Shown: piece by piece, positions 7,771 to 16,534 of the stretch | How the letters are laid out: each line of letters starts with the position of its first letter | How positions within the stretch are numbered: position 1 is the stretch's first letter | Assembly (NCBI GenBank): GCA_016177735.1 | Contig: JACOUS010000003.1 | Coordinates: forward strand, 62,001 to 126,000 | Source: Ignavibacteriales bacterium | GTDB lineage: Bacteria; Bacteroidota; Ignavibacteria; Ignavibacteriales; Melioribacteraceae | Direction: 5' to 3' | DNA: 64,000 bases | Notes under the pieces: generated by a model | Told to the model about the DNA's origin: nothing | What the model saw: only the letters and a program-made list of their open reading frames with translations | The model's database searches: none | Translations under genes and position numbers: made by a program

Positions 7771-8745
7771 TTGAAAGTATTGGTTACCGGCGGTGCCGGC
7801 TATATCGGTTCTCATTTTGTTAAATTGCTTTGTGATAAAGGCTTTGAACCGATTGTAATTGATAATCTATCACGCGGTCATAAAGAAGCAGTGCCTTCCA
7901 ATGTTCCTTTCGAATTGGTTGACATATTGGATTTCTCATCTGTAATAAACACGTTTGAAAAATATAAACCGGAAGCAGTGGTTCATTTTGCGGCGTTTGC
8001 TTATGTAGGCGAATCGGTAGAAAATCCTGAACTTTATTACACAAACAATGTTGCCGGAAGTTTAAAACTTATCCGCGCTTGCGCAGAGTTTGGTATTAAA
8101 AAATTTGTATTCTCATCAACATGTTCAATTTACGGGAACCCTTTGCAAATTCCGATTTCTGAAAACGAGGCTTCCAAACCGATTAATCCATATGCGAATA
8201 CAAAACTTATGATTGAAATGATGCTGAGAGATTTTGAAACCGCGTACGGAATTAAGTCGGTTGCACTTAGATATTTTAATGCCGCCGGTGCCGATCCCGA
8301 TTCAAATATTGGAGAGAGCCACGAACCGGAATCGCACTTAATACCTTTGGTTCTTTATACTGCTCAAAAGAAACGCGGGAAAGTTTTAGTGTTCGGAAAT
8401 GATTACGATACACACGACGGCACATGCATCCGCGATTATATTCATGTGATAGACCTTGCAGATGCACATCTCAAAGCCATTAATTATCTTGCTAACGGAG
8501 GCGAATCAACTGTAATTAATCTCGGAACCGGCAGCGGCAACTCCGTACTCGAGATAATTAATAAAGCAATGGAAGTTACCGGAAGACAAATCAATTATGA
8601 AATTGTTGGAAGAAGAGCCGGCGACCCGGCAAAACTTGTAGCGGATAATAAAAAAGCCAAAGAAATTCTCGGATGGTCACCGAAATATTCTATTGAAGAT
8701 ATTTTAAAAACTGCCTGGGGCTGGCATACGAATCCAAAATATTAA
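7771..8745 (+). CDS. galE: UDP-glucose 4-epimerase
   Basis: I choose the TTG at 7771, which follows GGAG at 7762-7765 and gives the standard N terminus MKVLVTGGAGYIGSHFVKLL; an in-frame ATG at 7741 lacks a ribosome-binding site. The 324-residue product is an extended short-chain dehydrogenase with the NAD-binding GGAGYIGSH, the catalytic FSSTCSIYG and YxxxK as YANTK, and GalE-specific ALRYFNAAGADP. It interconverts UDP-glucose and UDP-galactose in the cytoplasm for cell-surface polysaccharides. It is the first of three adjacent nucleotide-sugar genes (rfbC-like and ugd follow within 20 bases of each other). Confidence 0.9.
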   Translation: MKVLVTGGAGYIGSHFVKLLCDKGFEPIVIDNLSRGHKEAVPSNVPFELVDILDFSSVINTFEKYKPEAVVHFAAFAYVGESVENPELYYTNNVAGSLKLIRACAEFGIKKFVFSSTCSIYGNPLQIPISENEASKPINPYANTKLMIEMMLRDFETAYGIKSVALRYFNAAGADPDSNIGESHEPESHLIPLVLYTAQKKRGKVLVFGNDYDTHDGTCIRDYIHVIDLADAHLKAINYLANGGESTVINLGTGSGNSVLEIINKAMEVTGRQINYEIVGRRAGDPAKLVADNKKAKEILGWSPKYSIEDILKTAWGWHTNPKY

Positions 8746-8754
8746 GGAGAAATT

Positions 8755-9303
8755 TTGCTTTTCGAAAAAACATTTATAAAAGGATTGATTGTAATTCAAC
8801 CGGATATTTTTCCCGATGAACGCGGATATTTTTTTGAATCATTCAACAAACAAAAATATCATGATAACGGAATCGATCTTGATTTTGTTCAGGATAATAT
8901 TTCCAAATCTAAAAAAGGAACCGTGCGCGGACTCCACTATCAAATCGGGGAATCTGCTCAAGGGAAATTGTGCACTGTAATTTCCGGCGCCGTGCTCGAT
9001 ATTGCTGTTGATATCCGTTTCGGTTCGCCGACCTTTGGAAAATATTTTTCTTGTGAACTTAACGATGAAAGTAAATTACAATTCTGGATTCCACCCGGAT
9101 TTGCGCACGGATTTTCTGTCCTTTCCGATGAAGCAATTTTTTCTTACAAATGTACCGCTTTGTACAATAGATCTTCGGAGCGCTCTATTTTATTCAACGA
9201 CCCGGATTTAAAGATCGATTGGAGAATAGCGAACCCGATTGTTTCCGAAAAAGATTTGCAAGCGAAAAAGTTTTCTGAGATCGAAAAAGATTTTATTTAT
9301 TAA
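8755..9303 (+). CDS. rfbC: dTDP-4-dehydrorhamnose 3,5-epimerase family protein
   Basis: Starts with TTG at 8755 after AAGGAG. The 182-residue cupin protein contains ERGYFFESFNKQKY, FVQDNISKSKKGTVRGLHYQ, GAVLDIAVDIR and FWIPPGFAHGFSVLS, the hallmark segments of RmlC/RfbC, including the catalytic His in RGLHYQ. It epimerises dTDP-4-keto-6-deoxyglucose toward dTDP-L-rhamnose. It is nine bases after galE and 18 before ugd. An RfbD-like reductase lies 4 kb away at 13345; rmlA and rmlB are not in the window. Confidence 0.88.
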   Translation: MLFEKTFIKGLIVIQPDIFPDERGYFFESFNKQKYHDNGIDLDFVQDNISKSKKGTVRGLHYQIGESAQGKLCTVISGAVLDIAVDIRFGSPTFGKYFSCELNDESKLQFWIPPGFAHGFSVLSDEAIFSYKCTALYNRSSERSILFNDPDLKIDWRIANPIVSEKDLQAKKFSEIEKDFIY

Positions 9304-9321
9304 AAATTTTGAGGAGGGCGT

Positions 9322-10647
9322 ATGAATATTTCAGTCATCGGTACCGGCTATGTTGGACTTGTAAGCGGAACATGTTTTGCCGAAATGGGCAACAATGTTA
9401 TCTGCGTTGACAACAATCTTGATAAATTAAAGAAGTTGAGCGAACGCGTTATTCCGATTTATGAACCGGGTCTCGATATTTTATTCCAGCGTAACATTGA
9501 TAAGAAAAGATTAATCTTTACCGATGATCTGAAAAAAGCAGTGCTCGAAACGGAAATAATTTTTCTTTGCCTTCCTACTCCGCAAGGAGAAAACGGCTCT
9601 GCAGATTTGAAACACGTTTTTGAAGTATCGAATAAAATCGGAATAATATTAAAAGAGAGCGGCGCGCAAGATTTTAAAGTGATTGTTAATAAAAGCACTG
9701 TGCCGGTTGGAACGAGCAGAGAAGTAACAAAAATTTTGGAAAGTTACGGATTGAAAAATTTTGAAATTGTTTCCAATCCCGAATTTTTACGCGAAGGATT
9801 TGCAGTTGAAGATTTTATGAAACCCGACAGAATAGTAATCGGTGCGAAGAGCGCATATGTGTTTGAAAAAATGCGTGCATTGTACGAACCGTTTGTGCGG
9901 CAAGGCAATCCGATATTTGAAATGGATCCCGAAAGTTCCGAAGTAACAAAGTATGCCGCTAATTCCTATCTCGCGATGCGGATAACTTACATGAACGAGC
10001 TTGCAAACTTCTGCGAACAAGTTGGCGCCAATGTAGAAATGGTGCGCAAAAGTATGGGGGCGGATACAAGAATCGGAAAAAGATTTTTGTTCCCCGGAAT
10101 CGGTTACGGCGGTTCGTGTTTCCCGAAAGATGTTAACGCACTTATCAAAACTTCCGATGATTACAACTCACCGATGAAAATTTTGAAAGTTGTTGATGAA
10201 GTGAACAAAGCGCAAAAACTTATAATCGTTAAAAAGATTTTGAAACATTTTAATAATGATATCAAAGGGAAAAAATTTGCTGTGTGGGGGCTGGCATTTA
10301 AACCGAACACGGATGATATGCGCGAAGCACCGGCGATAGTAATTATTAAAGAACTTGTAAAACTTGGTGCAGTTGTTACCGGCTACGATCCGGCGGCAAT
10401 GGGAAATGCAAAATTTTATTTGAACGATATTCTCGAATACGCTTCCGAGCAGTATGAAATGTTGAACGGTGCCGAAGCGCTTTTGATTTTAACAGAGTGG
10501 AATGAATTTAGAAATCCTGAATTCGACAAAATAAAATCAAATCTGAAAACCCCGCTGATCTTTGACGGCAGAAATATTTTCGATACGAAGAAAATGGAAG
10601 AACTTGGTTTCGCTTACCACAGCATCGGACGACTCCCTGTCCATTAA
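9322..10647 (+). CDS. ugd: UDP-glucose 6-dehydrogenase
   Basis: 441 residues with the N-terminal NAD-binding motif MNISVIGTGYVGLVSGTCFAE, the STVPVGTS and NPEFLREGFAVEDF segments, and the active-site region GYGGSCFPKDVNAL with the catalytic Cys. The C-terminal domain has WGLAFKPNTDDMREAPA. This is a full-length UDP-glucose/GDP-mannose dehydrogenase that oxidises UDP-glucose to UDP-glucuronate for extracellular polysaccharide. A strong ribosome-binding site (GAGGAGG) precedes the ATG. It is the third gene of the galE operon. Confidence 0.93.
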   Translation: MNISVIGTGYVGLVSGTCFAEMGNNVICVDNNLDKLKKLSERVIPIYEPGLDILFQRNIDKKRLIFTDDLKKAVLETEIIFLCLPTPQGENGSADLKHVFEVSNKIGIILKESGAQDFKVIVNKSTVPVGTSREVTKILESYGLKNFEIVSNPEFLREGFAVEDFMKPDRIVIGAKSAYVFEKMRALYEPFVRQGNPIFEMDPESSEVTKYAANSYLAMRITYMNELANFCEQVGANVEMVRKSMGADTRIGKRFLFPGIGYGGSCFPKDVNALIKTSDDYNSPMKILKVVDEVNKAQKLIIVKKILKHFNNDIKGKKFAVWGLAFKPNTDDMREAPAIVIIKELVKLGAVVTGYDPAAMGNAKFYLNDILEYASEQYEMLNGAEALLILTEWNEFRNPEFDKIKSNLKTPLIFDGRNIFDTKKMEELGFAYHSIGRLPVH

Positions 10648-10651
10648 TTCT

Positions 10652-10690
10652 GAGGAGCCCCGATGAAATCGGGACGACGAAGAATCTCCT
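10652..10690. repeat. Left flank of GIY-YIG cassette: CCCGAT/ATCGGG hairpin plus inverted repeat arm
   Basis: GAGGAGCCCCGATGAAATCG forms a small hairpin (CCCGAT with ATCGGG) and is followed by GAAGAATCTCC (10679-10689), which is the exact reverse complement of GGAGATTCTTC at 11043-11053 on the far side of the GIY-YIG gene. Confidence 0.6.
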
Positions 10691-10715
10691 ACTAAATCGT
10701 GTAAAAGATACAATA

Positions 10716-11021
10716 ATGGAAAAGCATTACGTGTACATAATGAGCAGTAAAGGTAAAGTACTATACACCGGTATGACCAACAATCTTGCCCGAAGAGTTT
10801 ACGAGCACAAAAATAAAATCAACCGCGGTTTCACTGCTCAATATAATGTTGATTCTCTAGTTTATTATGAAGAGGTTGACAACGAAGCAGTGGCAGCGAA
10901 ACGTGAAAAACAAATTAAAGCATGGTTGAGAGAAAAGAAAATAAAATTGATAGAACAACGAAATCCTGAATGGGAAGATTTAAGTGGAACATGGATGAAC
11001 AAAATTCTTGGGGATGATTAA
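10716..11021 (+). CDS. GIY-YIG domain endonuclease-like protein
   Basis: A 101-residue single-domain protein of the YhbQ/UPF0213 kind. It opens with HYVYIMSSKGKVLYTGMTNN, where VYI and YTG are the GIY-YIG core; LARRVYEHK supplies the Arg and His, and VAAKREKQIKAWLREKK supplies the conserved Glu-containing helix. Such free-standing proteins are predicted nucleases and are very often present in several copies per genome in this bacterial group. The gene is bracketed by an 11-bp perfect inverted repeat and two GC-rich hairpins, with no operon partner, which suggests a small repeat-bounded cassette. Confidence 0.85.
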   Translation: MEKHYVYIMSSKGKVLYTGMTNNLARRVYEHKNKINRGFTAQYNVDSLVYYEEVDNEAVAAKREKQIKAWLREKKIKLIEQRNPEWEDLSGTWMNKILGDD

Positions 11022-11042
11022 ATTGTTGCACGCAAAAAGTTT

Positions 11043-11076
11043 GGAGATTCTTCCCCCGACTACGTCGGGGGAAGAA
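11043..11076. repeat. Right flank of GIY-YIG cassette, hairpin and terminator-like
   Basis: GGAGATTCTTC (11043-11053) is the inverted partner of 10679-10689. It runs into a hairpin CCCCCGAC-TAC-GTCGGGGG followed by AAGAATT. It lies between the GIY-YIG gene and the convergent bshA gene and could end transcription from either side. Confidence 0.6.
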
Positions 11077-12204
11077 TTAAAGGGCAAGCACTTTCTCGTA
11101 ATACTCAACGTACTTCGGAACGATGATATCTTTATCGAAAAATTTTACTGCACGTTCACGCGCATTGTTTGAAAACGATCTGTATTTTTTCTCGTTCGTT
11201 AAAAGATCAATTGTGTATTTCGCCATTCTATCAATATCACCGATCTCCGCAATAAAACCGGTCTCGTTGTGAATGTTGAGTTCGGGTAAACCGCCGACAG
11301 AGGAACTGATTACCGGAATTCCGCACGACATTGCTTCGAGTGCCGAAAGCCCGAAACTTTCCGATTGAGAAGGCATAATAAAAATATCCGACGCATTTAA
11401 AATTTCCGGCAGTGCATCTTGCTTCCCGAGAAACACAACATCTTTTTGCAAATCGAGTTCGCGAGCCAATCTTTCGCATTCGGAGCGGTCGGGTCCATCG
11501 CCAACCAGCACCAACTTTGTAGAAATTTCTTTTTTCACTTTACTTAAAACGCGGATAGCATCCGTAACGCGTTTAACAACTCTGAAGTTTGATGTATGCA
11601 CAATAACTTTTTCACCGCACGATGCAACACGTTTTCTGTAGGGACAGTCTTCGGTCGGACTAAATTTTTCGATATCGATAAAATTGTAAATCACTTCAAT
11701 CTCTTTTTCGATATTGAAGTTTGTCAATGTTTTCTCTTTCAAAAATCTTGAAACGGCAGTAGCACCGTCGCTCTCTTCGATGCTGAATTTTACAAGCGGC
11801 ATGAATGAAGGTTCGAGCCCCATCAATGTAATATCCGTTCCGTGAAGTGTTGTAATAAACTTAATCGGCTTGTTGGCTTTTTTGCGGACTTGCTTTGCAA
11901 GATACGCGCTCACTGCATGAGGAATTGCATAATGAACGTGCATCAAGTCGAGGTTTTCGTATTCAATCACTTCGAGCATCTTGCTTGTAAGCGAGAGATC
12001 GTAAAGCGAATGTTCGAACAGCGGATATGTGCTTGTCTCAACTTCGTGAAAGAAAACATTTTCAACAAAGCGGTTGAGCCGGTGCGGCATTGCATAACTT
12101 ATAAAATGTACTTGATGACCGCGCGAAGCCAATTCCAAACCGAGTTCCGTTGCAACTACTCCGCTGCCGCCGTAGGTGGGATAACAGGTGATTCCAATTT
12201 TCAT
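11077..12204 (-). CDS. bshA: N-acetyl-alpha-D-glucosaminyl L-malate synthase BshA
   Basis: The start is taken at ATG 12204, giving MKIGITCYPTYGGSGVVATE, the characteristic BshA N terminus; an upstream in-frame start at 12264 would add a non-conserved tail. The 375-residue GT-B/GT4 glycosyltransferase contains YAMPHRLNRF, HVHYAIPHAVSAYLA, TLHGTDITLMG and the donor-site segment MPSQSESFGLSALEAMSCG. It joins UDP-GlcNAc to L-malate in the first step of bacillithiol synthesis, the low-molecular-weight thiol made by several Bacteroidetes/Chlorobi relatives. bshB and bshC are not visible nearby. Confidence 0.9.
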   Translation of the reverse strand: MKIGITCYPTYGGSGVVATELGLELASRGHQVHFISYAMPHRLNRFVENVFFHEVETSTYPLFEHSLYDLSLTSKMLEVIEYENLDLMHVHYAIPHAVSAYLAKQVRKKANKPIKFITTLHGTDITLMGLEPSFMPLVKFSIEESDGATAVSRFLKEKTLTNFNIEKEIEVIYNFIDIEKFSPTEDCPYRKRVASCGEKVIVHTSNFRVVKRVTDAIRVLSKVKKEISTKLVLVGDGPDRSECERLARELDLQKDVVFLGKQDALPEILNASDIFIMPSQSESFGLSALEAMSCGIPVISSSVGGLPELNIHNETGFIAEIGDIDRMAKYTIDLLTNEKKYRSFSNNARERAVKFFDKDIIVPKYVEYYEKVLAL

Positions 12205-12310
12205 AAATTTTGTTTTTACCCTTTGTGATTTGTGCTTGTTATTTTGTAACTCAACAAATAACATCTATCGCCCGGTTCAAAATACAGCATTTTTTTCAGC
12301 TATGACATAG

Positions 12311-12474
12311 CCGTCCCAAACTTTTTCATATCATTCTGATTTAGCTGCTCATTAGTAAGTAACTATGGCAATAAAAAATATTTTTTGATTTTATTCTTTA
12401 GAAAAAGAAAATATTTTAAAACGGCATCTTCTATAAGTTTTTTTATTATTGTCAAAAAAGTTTGGGATAGCGGT
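12311..12474. repeat. Inverted-repeat-bounded intergenic element
   Basis: TCCCAAACTTTTT (12314-12326) and AAAAAGTTTGGGA (12455-12467) are perfect 13-bp inverted copies, flanked outside by CCG and (with a two-base gap) CGG. They enclose about 128 bases of very AT-rich sequence without an ORF. The layout resembles a miniature inverted-repeat element; the right arm ends only six bases before the start codon of the kinase gene. Confidence 0.5.
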
Positions 12475-12479
12475 GAGCT

Positions 12480-13355
12480 GTGAAAATTTTATTAATCGGT
12501 CACTCGATAGTTGATCATATCATTGAAGCCGGTAAAGAAATTATTAAACCGGGTGGAATATTCTATTCCGTGCTCGGAATAAATTCCCGGAAGAAAAATG
12601 AAGACAAGATTTTTCTTTTAACCGGATGGAATAAAAATTCTTTTCGTCTATTCGAAAAAATTTTTGCCGGAACAGAAATGATTTACAGCAGCGCAATTGA
12701 AGAGATGCCCGAAGTATACCTGAAAATTTATAACGACAAAGAACGGGATGAGAATTACAAAAATCTTTCTTCGGGATTGTTGATCGGCAAAATAAAAGAT
12801 TGGAATCAATTTGACGGAATTTTAATAAACATGATTACCGGCTTCGATATAACATTGGAACAGCTGAAGCAGATTAGGAAAAATTATGAAGGAACGATCT
12901 ACTTGGATTTGCATACGCTTTCGCGCGGAGTTGATGAAAATATGAAACGTGAATTCCGACCGGTTCCGGAAATTGAACAATGGCTTGCGAACATTGATAT
13001 ACTTCAGTGCAACAAAAACGAATTGAGAACAATTGTTGAAAATGATGACGAAAAAAGTTCGGCTCAGTTTGTTTTGTCGTGCGGCGTTAAAAATCTTTTA
13101 ATAACAAAAGGCGCGGAAGGCGCAGTCGTTTATTTCAAAAAAGAAAATGAGACACAAAAATTTTCTGTTGATGGAGAAAAAGTTAACACGGTAAATACAA
13201 TCGGCTGCGGAGATATTTTTGGGACGGTCTTTTTTTATTCATATCTTAGCCGCGGAAATATCTTTGATTCTTTGAAACTTGCTAATCACACTGCCGGCAT
13301 TGTTGTTTCCAACGATATTGTAAAAAATCCCGAAGTACTTAAAAATGCAGACTAA
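12480..13355 (+). CDS. PfkB-family carbohydrate kinase
   Basis: Begins with GTG at 12480 (MKILLIGHSIVDHIIEAGKE). The 291-residue protein has the ribokinase/PfkB layout: N-terminal sugar-binding part with KPGGIFYSVLGI, and a C-terminal ATP site with LLITKGAEGAVVYF and NTIGCGDIFGTVFFYSYL, where the usual GAGD anion hole reads GCGD and retains the catalytic Asp. The substrate could be a sugar or nucleoside; placement next to nucleotide-sugar genes hints at ADP-heptose or related chemistry but is not proof. The 3' end overlaps the next gene by 11 bases. Confidence 0.78.
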   Translation: MKILLIGHSIVDHIIEAGKEIIKPGGIFYSVLGINSRKKNEDKIFLLTGWNKNSFRLFEKIFAGTEMIYSSAIEEMPEVYLKIYNDKERDENYKNLSSGLLIGKIKDWNQFDGILINMITGFDITLEQLKQIRKNYEGTIYLDLHTLSRGVDENMKREFRPVPEIEQWLANIDILQCNKNELRTIVENDDEKSSAQFVLSCGVKNLLITKGAEGAVVYFKKENETQKFSVDGEKVNTVNTIGCGDIFGTVFFYSYLSRGNIFDSLKLANHTAGIVVSNDIVKNPEVLKNAD

Positions 13356-14274
13356 CGATTTGATAAAAACACGAATACTTATAATCGGTTCCAACGGAAT
13401 GCTTGGGCAGCGATTGACTGAATTTTACTCGGACTGCAGTAACTGCCAGCTTTTGTGTGTATCTGCCGAAGAAAAATCTTTTTTTGATAATGTTGAATAC
13501 AGAACGCTCGACATTACGAACAAAAATAGTGTCCGCGAAGTTATGCTCGATTTTTTTCCGGACTACGTAATTAACACAGCCGCATTCACTAATGTTGATA
13601 AATCCGAAACCGAAAAAGAAGCCGCGTGGAAAATAAATGTTAACGGTGTCGAAAATATTTCTTTGTACAGCTGGACAATCGATGCACATCTGATTCATAT
13701 TTCTTCCGATTACATTTTCGACGGCAAAAACGGTCCGTACACGGAAGAAGACAAACCTTGTCCAATCGGTTATTACGGAAGAACAAAACTTGCAAGTGAA
13801 AATGCAATTAGAACGAGCGGCGTTCGGTTTACCATTGTTCGAACAAATGTTTTGTACGGTCCGGCAAAATTCGGCAGACCCGATTTTGTTAAATGGGTTT
13901 TCAATTCATTGAGGGAAGGCAGACAAATCAACATCGTAACAGACCAAATTAATAATCCCACTTACATTGATGATCTCGTGAATGCACTTCATAAAATTAT
14001 CGAGTTCAAAAAGGAAGGCATTTACAATATCGGCGGAGAAGAAATTCTTTCGAGATATGATTTCACTTTGCGCATTGCGGATTTTTTCAAGCTCGATAAG
14101 TCACTAATTGTTCCGATCAAAACAAAAGAGTTGAACCAGCCGGCACCGCGCCCGCTAAAATCCGGTTTGATTACCTTAAAAGCCGAAACAGAACTTGGTT
14201 ACCGCGCAACAGATTTCGAAGAAACTTTCGCCCTCATCAAAAAAGAGTTGAACATTAGCGAGAACAATTTATAG
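13345..14274 (+). CDS. dTDP-4-dehydrorhamnose reductase-like NAD(P)-dependent oxidoreductase
   Basis: A 309-residue extended SDR of the RmlD type: RILIIGSNGMLGQRLTEFY at the N terminus, PDYVINTAAFTNVDKSE, HISSDYIFDGKNGPYTEEDK, and catalytic YYGRTKLASE. RmlD reduces the 4-keto group to give dTDP-L-rhamnose, which would complement the RfbC-like epimerase 4 kb upstream. Other RmlD-like proteins make different sugars, so the product is not certain. It overlaps the PfkB kinase gene, indicating one transcript. Confidence 0.8.
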   Translation: MQTNDLIKTRILIIGSNGMLGQRLTEFYSDCSNCQLLCVSAEEKSFFDNVEYRTLDITNKNSVREVMLDFFPDYVINTAAFTNVDKSETEKEAAWKINVNGVENISLYSWTIDAHLIHISSDYIFDGKNGPYTEEDKPCPIGYYGRTKLASENAIRTSGVRFTIVRTNVLYGPAKFGRPDFVKWVFNSLREGRQINIVTDQINNPTYIDDLVNALHKIIEFKKEGIYNIGGEEILSRYDFTLRIADFFKLDKSLIVPIKTKELNQPAPRPLKSGLITLKAETELGYRATDFEETFALIKKELNISENNL

Positions 14275-14275
14275 A

Positions 14276-14345
14276 CTGCGGATAAAACTGATTATCGCTG
14301 ATCAAATCTGAGATAATCAGCGTCATCCGTTTTATATGTGGTCTA
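14276..14345. repeat. Dispersed GATAATCAGCG-type palindromic repeat
   Basis: ACTGATTATCGCTGATC on the left and GAGATAATCAGCGTCATCC on the right form an imperfect inverted repeat, with GATTATC/GATAATC as the core. The wording matches a repeat common in intergenic regions of this bacterial group (from memory). It directly follows the reductase stop codon and may help end transcription. Confidence 0.5.
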
Positions 14346-14495
14346 TTTCATTTCAGACTTTCAAAAAAAATATAAGAGTAATTATCCCTTTGAACCCATG
14401 GCACCGCTTTGTTGTTTAGTGAGCATTGGTTTGTTTTTAGAAACCATTAGAACTAAATTTCGTCTAAACTTTGCAGAAATTTTAAAAATACTTTT

Positions 14496-16430
14496 ATGAT
14501 TGAAGGCAATATACGGCTGCTTGCGGCGATTATGTTTACCGATATGGTTGGATTTACAGCCTTGATGCAAGATGATGAAAACCACGCAATAACACTCCGC
14601 AACAAACACCGGCAGATACTCGAAAGAGAGATTCCTCTGCATCAGGGAAAAATTCTTCAGTATTACGGCGATGGTACGTTAAGCATGTTCGGTAGTGTAA
14701 TCGAAGCCGTACGGTGCGCCGTTAATGTTCAAAACGAGATGACGAAAGAACCGGGAATTCCTTTGCGGATCGGTATTCATCTCGGTGATATTGTTTATTA
14801 TGATGAAGGCATTTACGGCGACGGAGTTAATGTTGCCAGCAGAATTGAATCACTCGGTGTGCCGGGTGCTGTGCTTATTTCCGATAAAGTTTTCGATGAG
14901 ATAAAAAATCATAATGAATTTAAAACCGCATCTGTTGGTACTTTTGAATTGAAGAACGTGCGGCGCCCTATCGAAGTCTTTGCGCTTTCCAATCACGGAC
15001 TTGTTGTTCCAACCGCAAATGAGATTAGATCGAAGACGACCACAAGTTATAAAAGTGTAGCTGTTCTTCCTTTTGTTAATATGAGCAGCGATGCCGAGAA
15101 CGAATATTTCAGCGATGGAATAACGGAAGAAATTTTAAACTCGCTCTCGAAAGTTGAGGGACTTCAAGTTACTTCACGCACTTCGGCTTTTGCGTACAAA
15201 GGAAAAAATCTTGATATCCGCGAAATCGGCGATCAGCTAAACGTGAATGCTGTTTTGGAAGGAAGCGTTCGCAAAGCCGGCAGCCGTGTTAGAATTACTG
15301 CGCAGTTAATCAACACCTCTGACGGTTATCATATTTGGTCGGAATCATTCGATAGAAATTTGGAAGATATTTTTGAAGTTCAGGATGAAATCTCGCGGAG
15401 AATCTCCAATATACTTCGAGAAAAACTTGCACGCAGCGATATCAACAAACCGATTGTTAAATCATACAAAGCAAATGTTGATGCTTACAACAATTACTTG
15501 AAAGGGCTTTATCATTTTAACAAGTTTTTGCCCGGCAGTATGAAAGAATCTATTCAGTATTTCGAAAAGGCAATTGAGCTTGAACCGAAATTTCCGCCGG
15601 CATATGCAAGACTTTCGGGTTGTTATGTTTATCTCGGCGCAACCGGGTTGATGCGTTCCGAAATTGCTTACCCAAAAGCAAAAGAGTTTGCTTACATTGC
15701 ATTGAGCATGGATGAAAGCGACAGCGATTCGCATTTGGGACTTGCGATGGTGCGGTTGTTTTTTGATTGGGATTGGAATGGTGCAGACAGAGCTTTTAAA
15801 CGCGCGTTTGAGATTAATCCAAGTTCATGCAGCGCTTATCATTATTACGGAAAATATATGATGGCGATGAACAGATTTAACGATGCGCTGGATACTTTGA
15901 AGAAAGCACAAGCTCTCGATCCTTTATCCGTGTTAATTAATTGCAGTCTCGCGGAAGCATATCTCAATCTCGAAATGTTTGACGAAGCAAAAGCGCATTA
16001 TGAAAGAGTGATCGATCTCGATCCTTCTTTTAAAAATGCTTTGTACGGATTAGGATGGTATTACATTCTTACAAAACAATACGATGAAGCGTACGATATC
16101 TTTCAAGAGATAAAGTTACAAACACATCATCCGCTCAAAGGAATTACGCCGCTCGGTTACCTATACGGAATAACCGGAAAAACGGCCGAAGCGCAAGACT
16201 GTCTGAATAAATTATCGGAGCGGCAGAAATCGGAACCGGATGTTTCTGTTAATGTTGATTTTGCAGTTGTTAACATGGGGCTTGGCAATTATGATAAAGT
16301 GTTTGAATATCTCGATCACGCTTACGAAGAGCGGTCGGGCGCTTTAATCTTTTTGCGTAATATTTATTGGCGTGCAATTCATAACGATCCGCGTTTGCAC
16401 AAACTTCTCAAGAAAATGGGATTGGAATAA
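14496..16430 (+). CDS. Class III nucleotidyl cyclase fused to FlgO/TolB-like domain and TPR repeats
   Basis: Residues ~8-165 are a class III adenylate/guanylate cyclase catalytic domain: IMFTDMVGFTALMQ (metal-binding Asp), YYGDGTLSMF (second metal Asp) and GIYGDGVNVASRIESL. Residues ~185-300 (KSVAVLPFVNMSSDAENEYF, then SDGITEEILNSL) match the FlgO-like/TolB N-terminal domain often paired with such cyclases. The rest (~320-640) is a series of TPR helices (YNNYLKGLYHFNKF, FEKAIELEPKFPPAYARLSG, LKKAQALDPLSVLINCSLAE). No signal peptide or membrane helix is evident, so it probably acts in the cytoplasm, making cAMP or cGMP under control of a TPR-bound partner. It stands alone between unrelated genes. 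Confidence 0.87.
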   Translation: MIEGNIRLLAAIMFTDMVGFTALMQDDENHAITLRNKHRQILEREIPLHQGKILQYYGDGTLSMFGSVIEAVRCAVNVQNEMTKEPGIPLRIGIHLGDIVYYDEGIYGDGVNVASRIESLGVPGAVLISDKVFDEIKNHNEFKTASVGTFELKNVRRPIEVFALSNHGLVVPTANEIRSKTTTSYKSVAVLPFVNMSSDAENEYFSDGITEEILNSLSKVEGLQVTSRTSAFAYKGKNLDIREIGDQLNVNAVLEGSVRKAGSRVRITAQLINTSDGYHIWSESFDRNLEDIFEVQDEISRRISNILREKLARSDINKPIVKSYKANVDAYNNYLKGLYHFNKFLPGSMKESIQYFEKAIELEPKFPPAYARLSGCYVYLGATGLMRSEIAYPKAKEFAYIALSMDESDSDSHLGLAMVRLFFDWDWNGADRAFKRAFEINPSSCSAYHYYGKYMMAMNRFNDALDTLKKAQALDPLSVLINCSLAEAYLNLEMFDEAKAHYERVIDLDPSFKNALYGLGWYYILTKQYDEAYDIFQEIKLQTHHPLKGITPLGYLYGITGKTAEAQDCLNKLSERQKSEPDVSVNVDFAVVNMGLGNYDKVFEYLDHAYEERSGALIFLRNIYWRAIHNDPRLHKLLKKMGLE

Positions 16431-16534
16431 TTTTCAATCTTCTGCATACATCATATCTGATTTGGTGCACTCAAAAATCTATTTTGTTTTAAAATTGAGT
16501 TCGTTAATTTTTAAGGGAACTATCGAGGGCTTTT

